A DNA stretch of 7,192 nt from an uncultured Collinsella sp. (GCA_900554465.1 USHF01000075.1:1-7192), one strand, 5' to 3'; numbered from the stretch's first letter, positions 1-6,090 are shown. A program made the numbers and translations. Notes: a model not told the origin generated them from the sequence alone.

Positions 1-50
1 GATCTACACGTAAGGAGTCGTCGGCAGCGTCAGATGTGTATAAGAGACAG
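1..50 (+). other. Illumina Nextera i5 adapter (non-genomic)
   Basis: These bases are not from the organism. Bases 1-9 match the end of the i5 flow-cell arm. Bases 10-17 (GTAAGGAG) are an 8-base index that I recognise as Nextera XT S505. Bases 18-31 (TCGTCGGCAGCGTC) are the read-1 tail, and bases 32-50 are the 19-bp Tn5 mosaic end AGATGTGTATAAGAGACAG. Genomic sequence begins at 51. Left untrimmed, this segment creates false open frames starting MCIRDS (from 34) and MYKRQ (from 36) on the plus strand, and adds a false LSLIHI tail and stop to folP on the minus strand. Confidence 0.98.
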
Positions 51-521
51 CGTTGCGTGCGTGCGTGCGGGCGCGGCGACCTCGCCGGCATGCATCACGA
101 TGACGCCGCAGGTGCTCGTCTTAACAAACTCGACCATCTTGGGGTCGGTGAAGCCCGTCACGTCGTTGACGATCGAGGCGCCGCAGCGCACGGCCGCCTT
201 GGCAACCGCCACGTGGCGCGTGTCGATCGAGACGATGGCGCCCTCTTTGGCCAGCGCGCGCACCACGGGCAGCACGCGGCGAGCCTCCTCGTCGGGGTTG
301 ACCGGGGTAAAGCCAGGGCGCGTGGACTCGCCGCCTACGTCGATGATGTCGGCGCCGGCGTCGAGCATCGCCAGACCGTACTCGATGGCGGCATCCGGGT
401 CGAAGTGCTCCCCGCCATCGCTAAACGAATCGGGCGTCACGTTGAGGACGCCCATGATGCGCGGACGGTCAAAGCTGAGCTCATACTTTCCGCACCGCCA
501 TGTCTTGCTGTCGTTCGCCAT
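51..521 (-). CDS. folP: Dihydropteroate synthase, 3' end missing (contig edge)
   Basis: Dihydropteroate synthase condenses 6-hydroxymethyl-7,8-dihydropterin pyrophosphate with para-aminobenzoate to give dihydropteroate in cytoplasmic folate synthesis; it is the sulfonamide target. The 157 residues present start MANDSKTW and carry the family motifs: NVTPDSFSDGG at 27-37 (first mobile loop), DVGGESTRPG at 61-70 (second loop, pterin and pABA side), SIDT at 98-101 and NDVTG at 119-123. Full members are about 270-280 residues, so roughly the last 40% is lost at the contig end; the apparent LSLIHI tail is adapter. I chose the ATG at 521 because an AGGAGG lies 6 nt upstream. Another ATG at 527 abuts the AGGAGG and is too close to be used. 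The gene lies downstream of the sirtuin gene on the same strand, 95 bp away, and may have its own promoter. Identification is firm; completeness in the genome is inferred. Confidence 0.96.
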
Positions 522-527
522 GAACAT

Positions 528-533
528 CCTCCT
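528..533 (-). promoter_or_regulatory. Shine-Dalgarno site deciding the folP start
   Basis: On the minus strand the order is AGGAGG, ATG, TTC, ATG. The first ATG (527-525) directly abuts the AGGAGG. The second ATG (521-519) has a normal 6-nt spacing, so it is the probable start and the two extra residues (MF) are not expected in the protein. Confidence 0.75.
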
Positions 534-543
534 AAAATGCCCA

Positions 544-571
544 CGCCGCCGAGCTTGGGGAGCTGGCGGCG
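544..571 (-). terminator. Strong GC hairpin in the sirtuin-folP gap (terminator or folP leader structure)
   Basis: CGCCGCC at 544-550 pairs with GGCGGCG at 565-571, and AGCT at 552-555 pairs with AGCT at 561-564 around a 5-nt loop, with one bulged base. The result is an 11-bp, very GC-rich stem. On the minus strand it is followed by GTGGGCATTTT, so the T-tract is short and displaced and termination would be weak. It lies 22 bp before the folP start and just before the AGGAGG. It may therefore reduce read-through from the sirtuin gene or act as a leader structure of folP. The structure is visible; the function is inferred. Confidence 0.45.
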
Positions 572-596
572 GGGTCGCTTTGCACTCAGTCTTTCT

Positions 597-627
597 ATTG
601 TATCCGCGCACACGGGCTAGAACGCAA
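597..627 (-). promoter_or_regulatory. Candidate folP promoter
   Basis: On the minus strand a good -10 hexamer TACAAT (602-597) lies in the gap just after the sirtuin stop. The best -35 candidate, TTGCGT (627-622), overlaps the sirtuin 3' end, and the 19-nt spacer is longer than ideal. If real, folP transcripts would start near 590 and carry the hairpin at 571-544 in the leader. Confidence 0.3.
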
Positions 628-1369
628 ACGCGGCCGCGATGTCGCAAGAAATCAGCAGGTCGGCATTTGCATCCTGATCGGTAGGCGCCAAATTGCAAAT
701 GGCCAGCGTATCGCCAGTAAAGTAACGCGTAAGGCCTGCCGCCGGATACACCACGAGCGAGGTCCCGCCCACAATGAGGGCATCGGCCGCGGCGATGGCG
801 GCAACGGCACCGGTCAACACACGCTCGTCGAGCGGCTCTTCGTAGAGCACCACATCGGGCTTGATGCGACCACCGCACGCGGGGCACACGGGCACGCCCG
901 CGGCGTCCTCGTGCTCGCGCGAGCAAATCCATTCGGCACTATAGAGCGCTCCGCACGACTGGCAAATGTTGCGATGGACCGATCCGTGCAACTCAAACAC
1001 GCGCTGCGAGCCCGCCATCTGATGCAAGCCGTCGATGTTTTGCGTCACCACGGCATCAAGCTTGCCGGCGCGCTCCAGCTCGGCCAGCTTGGTGTGGCAG
1101 CGGTTGGGCTTGGCGCTAAGCGCGATCATCTTGGTGCGATAGAAGTCAAAGAACTCGGCCGGATGCGCCTCATAAAAGCTATGCGAGAGCATGGTCTCGG
1201 GCGGATAGGCAAACTGCTGGTGATACAGGCCATCCACGCTGCGAAAATCGGGGATGCCACTCGCCGTGGAAACACCCGCGCCGCCAAAGAAGACCACGCG
1301 CTTGTGGGTGCCGAACAGCTCCGCCAGCGCGGCGGAGGCCTGTTTGGGGTCCGATATTGCCTGCGTCAT
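617..1369 (-). CDS. cobB: Sir2-family NAD-dependent protein deacylase (sirtuin)
   Basis: A sirtuin removes acetyl or other acyl groups from lysines, using NAD+ and producing nicotinamide and O-acyl-ADP-ribose; it is cytoplasmic. The 250-residue protein has the NAD-binding signature GGAGVSTASGIPDFRS (29-44), TQNIDGLH (109-116), catalytic His128 in ELHGSVH, a zinc site of Cys136/Cys139 and Cys162/Cys165, and GGTSLVVYPAAG (201-212) of the Rossmann core. Length is typical for a bacterial sirtuin. The start at 1369 has GGAGG 6 nt upstream; the frame stays open to 1417 but without a better site. The Tyr-x-x-Arg pair that marks desuccinylases is Tyr77-x-x-Lys80 here, and overall it reads closer to the Thermotoga Sir2 type, so deacetylase activity is likelier than desuccinylase activity (inference). 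It lies upstream of folP with no obvious shared pathway. The symbol is family-level only. Confidence 0.95.
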   Translation of the reverse strand: MTQAISDPKQASAALAELFGTHKRVVFFGGAGVSTASGIPDFRSVDGLYHQQFAYPPETMLSHSFYEAHPAEFFDFYRTKMIALSAKPNRCHTKLAELERAGKLDAVVTQNIDGLHQMAGSQRVFELHGSVHRNICQSCGALYSAEWICSREHEDAAGVPVCPACGGRIKPDVVLYEEPLDERVLTGAVAAIAAADALIVGGTSLVVYPAAGLTRYFTGDTLAICNLAPTDQDANADLLISCDIAAAFAF

Positions 1370-1375
1370 ATATGT

Positions 1376-1399
1376 CCTCCGTCCGTGTCTCCGGGACGG
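1376..1399 (-). promoter_or_regulatory. Sirtuin Shine-Dalgarno site touched by a small hairpin
   Basis: GGAGG (1380-1376) lies 6 nt before the sirtuin ATG. On the minus strand a 6-bp hairpin, CCGTCC (1399-1394) with GGACGG (1384-1379), loop 9 nt, uses the first two bases of this site. Partial masking of the site is possible but the stem is small. The rest of the 113-bp divergent gap to xthA (1370-1482) shows no convincing promoter on either strand. Confidence 0.35.
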
Positions 1400-1482
1400 C
1401 GGCGTTCGCACTATCACTCGCGGACTCCACCCCGCCCCTGTTGCGCTAATCTTAAGCCTGCCAACCCCGTCGAAAGGACACC

Positions 1483-2301
1483 ATGCCTCAGACTTACACT
1501 TTCGCCTCGTGGAACGTCAACGGCCTGCGCGCCGTGCTCAAAAAGGACCCGAGCTTTATCCAGATCGCGCAAGAACTCGACGTCGGTATCCTGGCGCTGC
1601 AAGAGACCAAGCTGCAAGAGGGCCAGGTCGATATTGACCTGCCCGGCTATCACCAAACCTGGAGCTACGCCGAGCGTAAAGGCTATTCGGGCACCGCAGT
1701 CTTTAGCCGCCAGGAACCGCTGCGCGTGCTACGCGCCAACGCACTGCTGCCCTACGCCGGCGAAGGCGAGGCTGCCGAGCTCGTCGCCCAAGCCGCGACC
1801 GAGGGCCGCGTCTGCGCGCTCGAGTTCGACAAGTTTTGGTTTGTCGACGTCTATACGCCCAACGCCCAAAATGAACTCGCCCGCATCGACGTGCGCATGG
1901 CGTGGGACGACGCCTACCGCGGCTTTTTGAACGCGCTCGAGCGCGAGACCGGCAAACCCGTCGTGACCTGCGGCGACTTTAACGTGGCGCACGAGGAGAT
2001 CGACCTTAAGAACCCCAAGTCCAACCGCGGCAACGCAGGCTTTTCGGACGAGGAGCGCGGCAAGTTTACCGAGCTGCTCGACGCCGGTTTTACCGATACC
2101 TGGCGCGCGGCAAACCCCGACGTCGAGGGCGTCTACAGCTGGTGGAGCTATCGCTTTAATGCCCGCAAGAACAACGCCGGCTGGCGCATCGACTACTTCC
2201 TGGTAAGCGACGCAATCGCCGACAACGTACGCGACACCGGCATCCGCGGCGACATCTTCGGCAGCGACCACTGCCCCGTCACCCTTACGTTGGAGCTCTA
2301 G
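1483..2301 (+). CDS. xthA: Exodeoxyribonuclease III / AP endonuclease
   Basis: This enzyme of the exonuclease III family (EEP fold) cuts DNA at abasic sites and removes nucleotides or blocks from 3' ends in base-excision repair. The 272-residue protein has the full metal-dependent active site: WNVNGLRA (10-17, Asn11/Asn13), QETK (40-43, metal ligand Glu41), DVYTPNAQ (122-129), GDFNVAH (164-170, Asp165/Asn167), the GWRIDY segment (233-238) and the C-terminal SDHCP (261-265, Asp262-His263). Length is normal (about 250-280). Its closest style is the Gram-positive ExoA/XthA group. The ATG is preceded by AAAGGA (1473-1478), 4 nt away. It is a single-gene unit, divergent from the sirtuin gene and convergent with the ECF operon, and the terminator at 2441-2470 is well placed to end it. 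No missing catalytic residue was seen. Confidence 0.95.
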   Translation: MPQTYTFASWNVNGLRAVLKKDPSFIQIAQELDVGILALQETKLQEGQVDIDLPGYHQTWSYAERKGYSGTAVFSRQEPLRVLRANALLPYAGEGEAAELVAQAATEGRVCALEFDKFWFVDVYTPNAQNELARIDVRMAWDDAYRGFLNALERETGKPVVTCGDFNVAHEEIDLKNPKSNRGNAGFSDEERGKFTELLDAGFTDTWRAANPDVEGVYSWWSYRFNARKNNAGWRIDYFLVSDAIADNVRDTGIRGDIFGSDHCPVTLTLEL

Positions 2302-2316
2302 CTCCAGCTGCCCCCG

Positions 2317-2355
2317 GAGACGAAGGAAAACGGATCATTTTGGGCCTCGTGAGGG
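2317..2355 (+). repeat. Leading direct repeat, copy 1
   Basis: About 39 bp that reappear in diverged form at 2567-2604, roughly 30 positions identical by eye with one single-base gap. The shared centre is GGATCA..TTTGG followed by GAGGG. It begins 16 bp after the xthA stop and precedes the inverted-arm part of the first module by 18 bp. Confidence 0.6.
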
Positions 2356-2373
2356 TGTCCGCGTGACCCATCC

Positions 2374-2533
2374 GCCACGAAACACGCCCATCTACTACGT
2401 TTAAGCCACCACCCTCAACCACAGCGAACAACGCAAAAAGAAAACCGCAGGTAGAAAGCCTGCGGTTTTTCATAAAACGCGGTCATGGTCGGGAGTATCA
2501 AGCTAAACGTAGTAGATGGGCCAGTTTCGTGGC
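2374..2533. repeat. First palindromic module (30-bp inverted arms plus core)
   Basis: The left arm 2374-2403 and right arm 2504-2533 are inverted copies matching at 28 of 30 positions. The inner 17 bp, CCCATCTACTACGTTTA, is perfect, as are the outer 10 bp. Between the arms lies a core with CAACCA (2416), AAAACCGCAGGT (2441) and CATGGTC (2484). All three recur in the second module with identical spacing. The structure suggests a small non-coding mobile or structural repeat (MITE or REP-like). No target duplication is obvious and no transposase is present, so mobility is inference. Confidence 0.7.
2441..2470. terminator. Bidirectional intrinsic terminator
   Basis: AAAACCGCAGG (2441-2451) and CCTGCGGTTTT (2459-2469) form a perfect 11-bp stem around a 7-nt loop. 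On the plus strand it ends in five T. On the minus strand it continues into a TTTTCTTTTT tract (2445 side downward), so it can stop both xthA and transcripts of the ECF operon. It sits in the centre of the first palindromic module, so the module may be carrying the terminator. Confidence 0.85.
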
Positions 2534-2566
2534 AAGCGCCGTCAACTGATTCCCTGGGGACATCTG

Positions 2567-2604
2567 GGGACGGAAGAAAATGGATCAATTTGGCTCTCTG
2601 AGGG
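2567..2604 (+). repeat. Leading direct repeat, copy 2
   Basis: Diverged second copy of 2317-2355, offset 250 bp, again located just before an inverted-arm module (26 bp before 2631). It begins inside the CTGGGGAC doublet. Confidence 0.6.
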
Positions 2605-2630
2605 CCACGATGCCCGTCATATCAGCCGGC

Positions 2631-2794
2631 CATTCCAAAACTATGCCGGTTTACGGGGCTGAATCGCGAACCCCCAACCATACGCAATTCCGAGATAATA
2701 AAACCGCAGGTGAACGGCTTACTCTATTTCGAAAAAAGCCGGCATGGTCTGCCTGCGCCAATCTAGCCCCGTAAACCGGCATAGTTTTGAAATG
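2631..2794. repeat. Second palindromic module (30-bp inverted arms plus core)
   Basis: Left arm 2631-2660 and right arm 2765-2794 match as inverted repeats at 29 of 30 positions (heart: AACTATGCCGGTTTACGGGG). The core has CAACCA (2675), AAAACCGCAGGT (2700) and CATGGTC (2743), each exactly 259 bp after its counterpart in the first module. The terminator stem is degraded here: the left half is intact, but a partner CCTGCG occurs only at 2752. The arms have a different sequence from those of the first module although pairing is kept. The module ends 41 bp beyond the ECF S stop codon. Confidence 0.7.
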
Positions 2795-2835
2795 ACACTT
2801 CGGCAGTATTGATTCCCGCCCCGACGCAACCAGCC

Positions 2836-3549
2836 CTACAGCCTGTATTTCACGACGACACGGTTAATGCGACGGCACCAAGGCTTGTACAAGGCGGCCA
2901 AAAACACGCAGGTCGCAAGGCCGTGCGTAATATCGAACGGCACTGCCGTGGCAAGACGCGCCACGGCACCCGCCCAAGTAAGCGGCTGTACAAAACCAAT
3001 GATGTCATATGCGTTGATCACGACGCCATAGAGCAGGCCCGACGCAAAGCCGTACGCCAGCAGTGCTGGCATGCGCACGGTGCCGTCGACGCGGTCGAAC
3101 GCACCCGCATACGCTAGCGCGCCGCCAACATAGCCAACCAGCCCCCAGGCATACATCTGCCACGGCGTCCACATGCCCTGTCCAAAAAAGAAATTACTGG
3201 TCAGTGCCGCCAGCGCTCCAACCATAAAGCCGTTGCGGCGTCCGAGCGTCGCCCCTGCGATGATGGCGATGGCGCTCACCGGTTTAAAGTCGGGAATGGG
3301 GCCAAACAGAATACGCCCCGCCGCAGCCAACGCCGCCAGAACCAGCGTGGGCATAATCTGGCGCAGTCCCGGGCGCGACGCCTCGTAACCCGCAAAGAAC
3401 AGCGCGAGCACCAGCGCCACCACGACAAGCATGGCAAGTGCCGCCTGTTCAACGCCCGCCAGCAACGCCGCAGCCATCACGGCTGGCACCGCCAGCAGCA
3501 GCGGTATCTCCAGTTTTGCGAGTAGGCGCACGATGCGATAATCCGCCAT
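2836..3549 (-). CDS. ECF transporter S component (substrate-binding membrane protein), substrate unknown
   Basis: S components are small membrane proteins that bind a vitamin or similar micronutrient with high affinity and dock onto the T/ATPase module, which drives uptake by toppling. The 237-residue protein is very hydrophobic with about six predicted helices (about 16-33, 37-54, 65-80, 91-113, 131-148 and several more to 225) and a basic C-terminus. Conserved-looking loops are FGPIPDFKP (82-90) and SNFFFGQG (118-125) followed by WTPWQMYAWG (127-136), typical of a widespread ECF S family (PF12822-like) that I cannot tie firmly to a ligand. A cobalamin-type (CbrT-like) role is only a guess. 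The ATG at 3549 lies 4 nt after the stop of the ATPase gene, with AGGG 9 nt upstream, implying coupling. It is the last gene of the T-ATPase-S operon, so it is probably a dedicated S component. Confidence 0.85.
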   Translation of the reverse strand: MADYRIVRLLAKLEIPLLLAVPAVMAAALLAGVEQAALAMLVVVALVLALFFAGYEASRPGLRQIMPTLVLAALAAAGRILFGPIPDFKPVSAIAIIAGATLGRRNGFMVGALAALTSNFFFGQGMWTPWQMYAWGLVGYVGGALAYAGAFDRVDGTVRMPALLAYGFASGLLYGVVINAYDIIGFVQPLTWAGAVARLATAVPFDITHGLATCVFLAALYKPWCRRINRVVVKYRL

Positions 3550-3553
3550 CCCA

Positions 3554-5197
3554 TCACGCCCTATAAAACACGTTGTCGGCAAAGAAGTCGGTCGGCGGCT
3601 CCATGCAGGCGATCTCGCCATCAAACATCATGGAAATGTCATCGGCAACCTGCTCGGCAAAGTCCAGGTCGTGCGTCGCCATGACGACGGTGCCGCCAGC
3701 CTGCGCATGGTCGCGCAGGGCGCGGGCGATGATGCGGCGGCTGGCCAGGTCCAAACCCTTGGTGGGCTCATCGAGCAATAGCAGTTCGGGGCCGATCAAC
3801 AGCAGCTTTGCCAACGCAAGCAGCTGACGCTGTCCGCCCGAAAGATCGTACGGATGGCGCCCATCCAGACCCGACAGCCCCAAGCTCGCCGCACGCTCCC
3901 GCGCCAAGTTCTCGTCATATCCGCAGGTCGAGGCCCATTCCATCAGCTCATCGCGAACCGTCTCGGCAACCAGCAATGCTTTGGGGTTCTGAGGCAGCAG
4001 CGCCGCCGAGGCCGCTCCGCGCACCATGCGACCGCGCTGCAGCTTGGCGGTCTTCGCCAGCACCGAGAGCATCGTCGACTTACCGCATCCGTTGCCGCCC
4101 ACGATCGCATGCACCGCACCGGCCGAAAACGCCACGTCGAGCCCGCGCAGAACCCAACCGCCCGCGCGATCGTAGCGAAACCAGCTCCCTGCCAGGGTGG
4201 TAGCCGACCCGCCGTGCATTTTTTGGAGTATTCTGCTCCCATCCGTGCGCGGGAAGGCTTCCGAGCCGTTCTCGAGCGACGTTTGCGCCACAAATTCGGA
4301 CGATTTGTCCAATTCCGAACTTTTTTTCGCGCTCGATACGTCCCCGGGCGGCTCCAGAGAGCCCAAATTGTCCTCACGCCTGCTGAATACTCCGTTTTTT
4401 GCACATCGGACGGCACCCCACCCCAACATGTCGTCGGAAAACAGCGATTCTCGACGCCCCAAAGAAGCCATATCCGCCACCTCGCGCACGCGACCGTCCT
4501 CAATCCGGTACGCACACGTCGCATACTCGAGCATTGGGCGCGGTTGATGCGTAGCCACAACAACCGTGCAGCCCAGCTCGCGATTCACACGAAACAGCGC
4601 GTGCAGAAAATTCTTCTCGGCAACGGGATCGAGCTGAGACGTGGGCTCGTCGAGTAGCAGCACACGCGGACACAGCGCCAGGACGGCAGCAAGCGACAGC
4701 AGCTGCTTGCGGCCGCCCGAAAGCGTATCGGTATCGCGATGAAGCCAGTCCTCCAGACCAAAGAAATAGCTGGTCTCAGCTACGCGACGGCGCATCTCAT
4801 CACGTGCTAGCCCCAAGTTTTCCAGGCCAAACGCCATCTCGTGCCACACGGTTTCGCACACGATCTGGTTCTCGGGATCCTGGAACACATAGCTCACGCG
4901 CTCCGCCGATGCCCGCACGTCCATGTCGGCAACGTTCTCGCCCAGCACGCGCGCATCACCAGTGCGCTCGCCCGCCGGAGCGATCTCGGGCTTGAGCAGC
5001 GACAGCAGCGTCGACTTACCCGAACCGGTACCGCCAACAAGCAGCGCAAATGCACCTTGGGGAACACGCCAATCAAGCCCCTCGAGCACCGGTGCCTCGG
5101 CCCCGGGATAGGCAAAACTAAGGCCCTGCACCTCAATCGCCGGAATATCCGGGCCGCACGCCGCGCCCGACACCGGGCCCCTATCCAACCGAGCCAT
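3554..5197 (-). CDS. Fused double ATPase of an ECF transporter (EcfA-EcfA')
   Basis: This cytoplasmic ABC ATPase powers ECF uptake. Most systems use two subunits; here both are fused in 547 residues. Domain 1 (about 20-245): Walker A GGTGSGKST (55-63), Q-loop Gln106, signature LSGGRKQ (159-165), Walker B ending Glu184, switch His217. Domain 2 (about 335-540): Walker A GGNGCGKST (367-375), Q-loop Gln403, signature LSGGQRQ (452-458), Walker B ending Glu477, switch His509. Both sites look catalytically complete. The domains are separated by a polar, low-complexity linker, about 250-335, much of it encoded by a palindromic repeat (4215-4403). The ATG at 5197 overlaps the stop of ecfT by one base (TGATG) and has AGAGG 8 nt upstream. 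The gene ends 4 bp before the S component. The domain assignment is firm; transported substrate is not shown by this gene. Confidence 0.95.
   Translation of the reverse strand: MARLDRGPVSGAACGPDIPAIEVQGLSFAYPGAEAPVLEGLDWRVPQGAFALLVGGTGSGKSTLLSLLKPEIAPAGERTGDARVLGENVADMDVRASAERVSYVFQDPENQIVCETVWHEMAFGLENLGLARDEMRRRVAETSYFFGLEDWLHRDTDTLSGGRKQLLSLAAVLALCPRVLLLDEPTSQLDPVAEKNFLHALFRVNRELGCTVVVATHQPRPMLEYATCAYRIEDGRVREVADMASLGRRESLFSDDMLGWGAVRCAKNGVFSRREDNLGSLEPPGDVSSAKKSSELDKSSEFVAQTSLENGSEAFPRTDGSRILQKMHGGSATTLAGSWFRYDRAGGWVLRGLDVAFSAGAVHAIVGGNGCGKSTMLSVLAKTAKLQRGRMVRGAASAALLPQNPKALLVAETVRDELMEWASTCGYDENLARERAASLGLSGLDGRHPYDLSGGQRQLLALAKLLLIGPELLLLDEPTKGLDLASRRIIARALRDHAQAGGTVVMATHDLDFAEQVADDISMMFDGEIACMEPPTDFFADNVFYRA
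4215..4403. repeat. In-frame palindromic element inside the ECF ATPase linker
   Basis: The ends 4215-4236 and 4382-4403 are inverted repeats: TGCA at the outside, then an A/T tract, then a perfect GGAGTATTC / GAATACTCC, then a matching GC after one mismatch (15 of 22 positions). A shorter inverted pair, TTCGGA (4295) and TCCGAA (4314), sits almost at the centre (4307 against a midpoint of 4309), and the arms share GAGCCG and TCGAGCG in opposite orientation. The length is 189 bp, exactly 63 codons, and it encodes about residues 265-328, a Ser/Glu/Lys-rich stretch unlike either ATPase domain. It has A/T runs unlike the neighbouring GC-rich gene. It resembles palindromic elements known to insert in frame in Rickettsia genes, but the family here is not identified. 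Confidence 0.6.
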
Positions 5198-6090
5198 CAG
5201 CCAAACCTCTTCTCATCAATCGCATGAAACGCGCAAGGCAGCACCATCCAGGCAGCGTACACGACATAGCCCGGCCACGGCGCCGGCACCGAGAGCTGCG
5301 GATAAAACGAATACTGCGTCGTCGCGGTCCACGCCACCGCCACCGCGGCAGCACCAAGCAGCGCGAGCCCGACCAGCGCGGCAACGTCGCTGCACCCCAG
5401 TCGATACCGCGCATACGTCGTACGACGCGTCGCGGCACCCCACCCGCGCGAGCGCATCGCGTCCGCACGCTCCAGCGAATCTTCCATGCCCCAGCCCATC
5501 AACACGCTCGACGCCCGCAAGCGCGAGCGCACGGGGTCGGCCGGCGCGCGGCCCGGCACATCAATCGCATCCTGCACCGCCAACACCGTACGACCGCGGC
5601 GCAAAAACTGCGGGATAAGCCTCATGCACATCGAGATCATGAGCGCAATCACCGGTGCGGCATTGCCCAGCAGCGCGAGCACCTTGTCGTATTCGAGCAT
5701 CGACGCCGCCGCCTCAAACCACAGCACGCTCGCCACAAACAGCCCGCCCATGCACAGGCCGTATACCATGCTCTCCAGATACACCGCGCGCATGCCAATA
5801 CGGAACAGCTCCGTCGAGCCCGAGGCGCTAAACAGCGGATTGAGCACCGCGACGATCAAAATCACCGGCAGCTGCCAGCGGAGCGCGCCCAGCGTGCGGG
5901 CAGCCCCACGCGTCGCAAATCCATACGCCAGCCCGCCCGCAAGTGACAGCGCAATCAGTACCGGCTGCATCGAGAACATAGTGAGCCCCAGCGTCAGCAC
6001 TATATAGAGTGCCGGCACAGCCGGATGCGACATCGAGAATGCCGCGACGGGCTCGCCGCCAAACTCCTCTCGTATGTTGTCCACGGGCAC
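5197..6090 (-). CDS. ecfT: ECF transporter T component (EcfT/CbiQ family)
   Basis: EcfT is the membrane subunit linking the ATPases to the S component. With a start at 6090 it is 297 residues. The N-terminal half has hydrophobic segments (about 26-58, 74-90, 108-125, 138-153). The cytoplasmic coupling region carries MCMRLIPQFLRRGR (154-167) and ADAMRSRGWG (209-218), the Arg-containing coupling motif that contacts the ATPases. Two further membrane segments follow (about 232-255, 275-292). Start choice: the frame is open up to 6255, but the stretch before 6090 does not look coding. GTG at 6090 has GAGGGG 6 nt upstream; GTG at 6084 (giving VDNIREEFGG) is an equally possible start. An ATG at 6033 has no well-spaced site. 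It is the first gene of the T-ATPase-S operon and overlaps the ATPase start by one base. Confidence 0.88.
   Translation of the reverse strand: MPVDNIREEFGGEPVAAFSMSHPAVPALYIVLTLGLTMFSMQPVLIALSLAGGLAYGFATRGAARTLGALRWQLPVILIVAVLNPLFSASGSTELFRIGMRAVYLESMVYGLCMGGLFVASVLWFEAAASMLEYDKVLALLGNAAPVIALMISMCMRLIPQFLRRGRTVLAVQDAIDVPGRAPADPVRSRLRASSVLMGWGMEDSLERADAMRSRGWGAATRRTTYARYRLGCSDVAALVGLALLGAAAVAVAWTATTQYSFYPQLSVPAPWPGYVVYAAWMVLPCAFHAIDEKRFG

Larger units (their letters stand above)
2302..2835. other. Convergent intergenic region filled with repeats, no credible gene
   Basis: These 534 bases separate the 3' ends of xthA and the ECF S gene. No open frame here has a ribosome binding site or a recognisable product. 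Almost all of it is accounted for by two diverged repeat modules, first module about 2317-2533 and second about 2567-2794, listed individually. Just before the second module is a short direct repeat, CTGGGGAC at 2554-2561 and 2564-2571, separated by AT. Confidence 0.8.

Noticed and set aside
54..69. Four tandem TGCG units in folP, possible phase-variable repeat
   Set aside because: Only four units, in GC-rich coding DNA at an adapter junction; too short to claim slippage control.
34..684. Plus-strand open frames starting MCIRDS (34) and MYKRQ (36)
   Set aside because: Their first codons are adapter sequence and the rest is antisense to folP, whose motifs are unmistakable.
522..932. A long N-terminal extension in the folP frame reaching back into the sirtuin gene
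   Set aside because: The extension is Arg/Cys-rich shadow sequence without a start site; the sirtuin reading in another frame has full family motifs.
911..1930. 339-codon plus-strand open frame across sirtuin and xthA
   Set aside because: It runs antisense to the sirtuin gene and out of frame with xthA, both of which have intact motifs.
2580..2774. 64-codon plus-strand open frame in the intergenic region
   Set aside because: It overlaps the second repeat module, has no credible ribosome binding site and its peptide resembles nothing known to me.
2302..2835. CRISPR array in the repeat-rich intergenic region
   Set aside because: There are only two diverged copies with inverted arms, no short regular repeat-spacer pattern and no cas gene.
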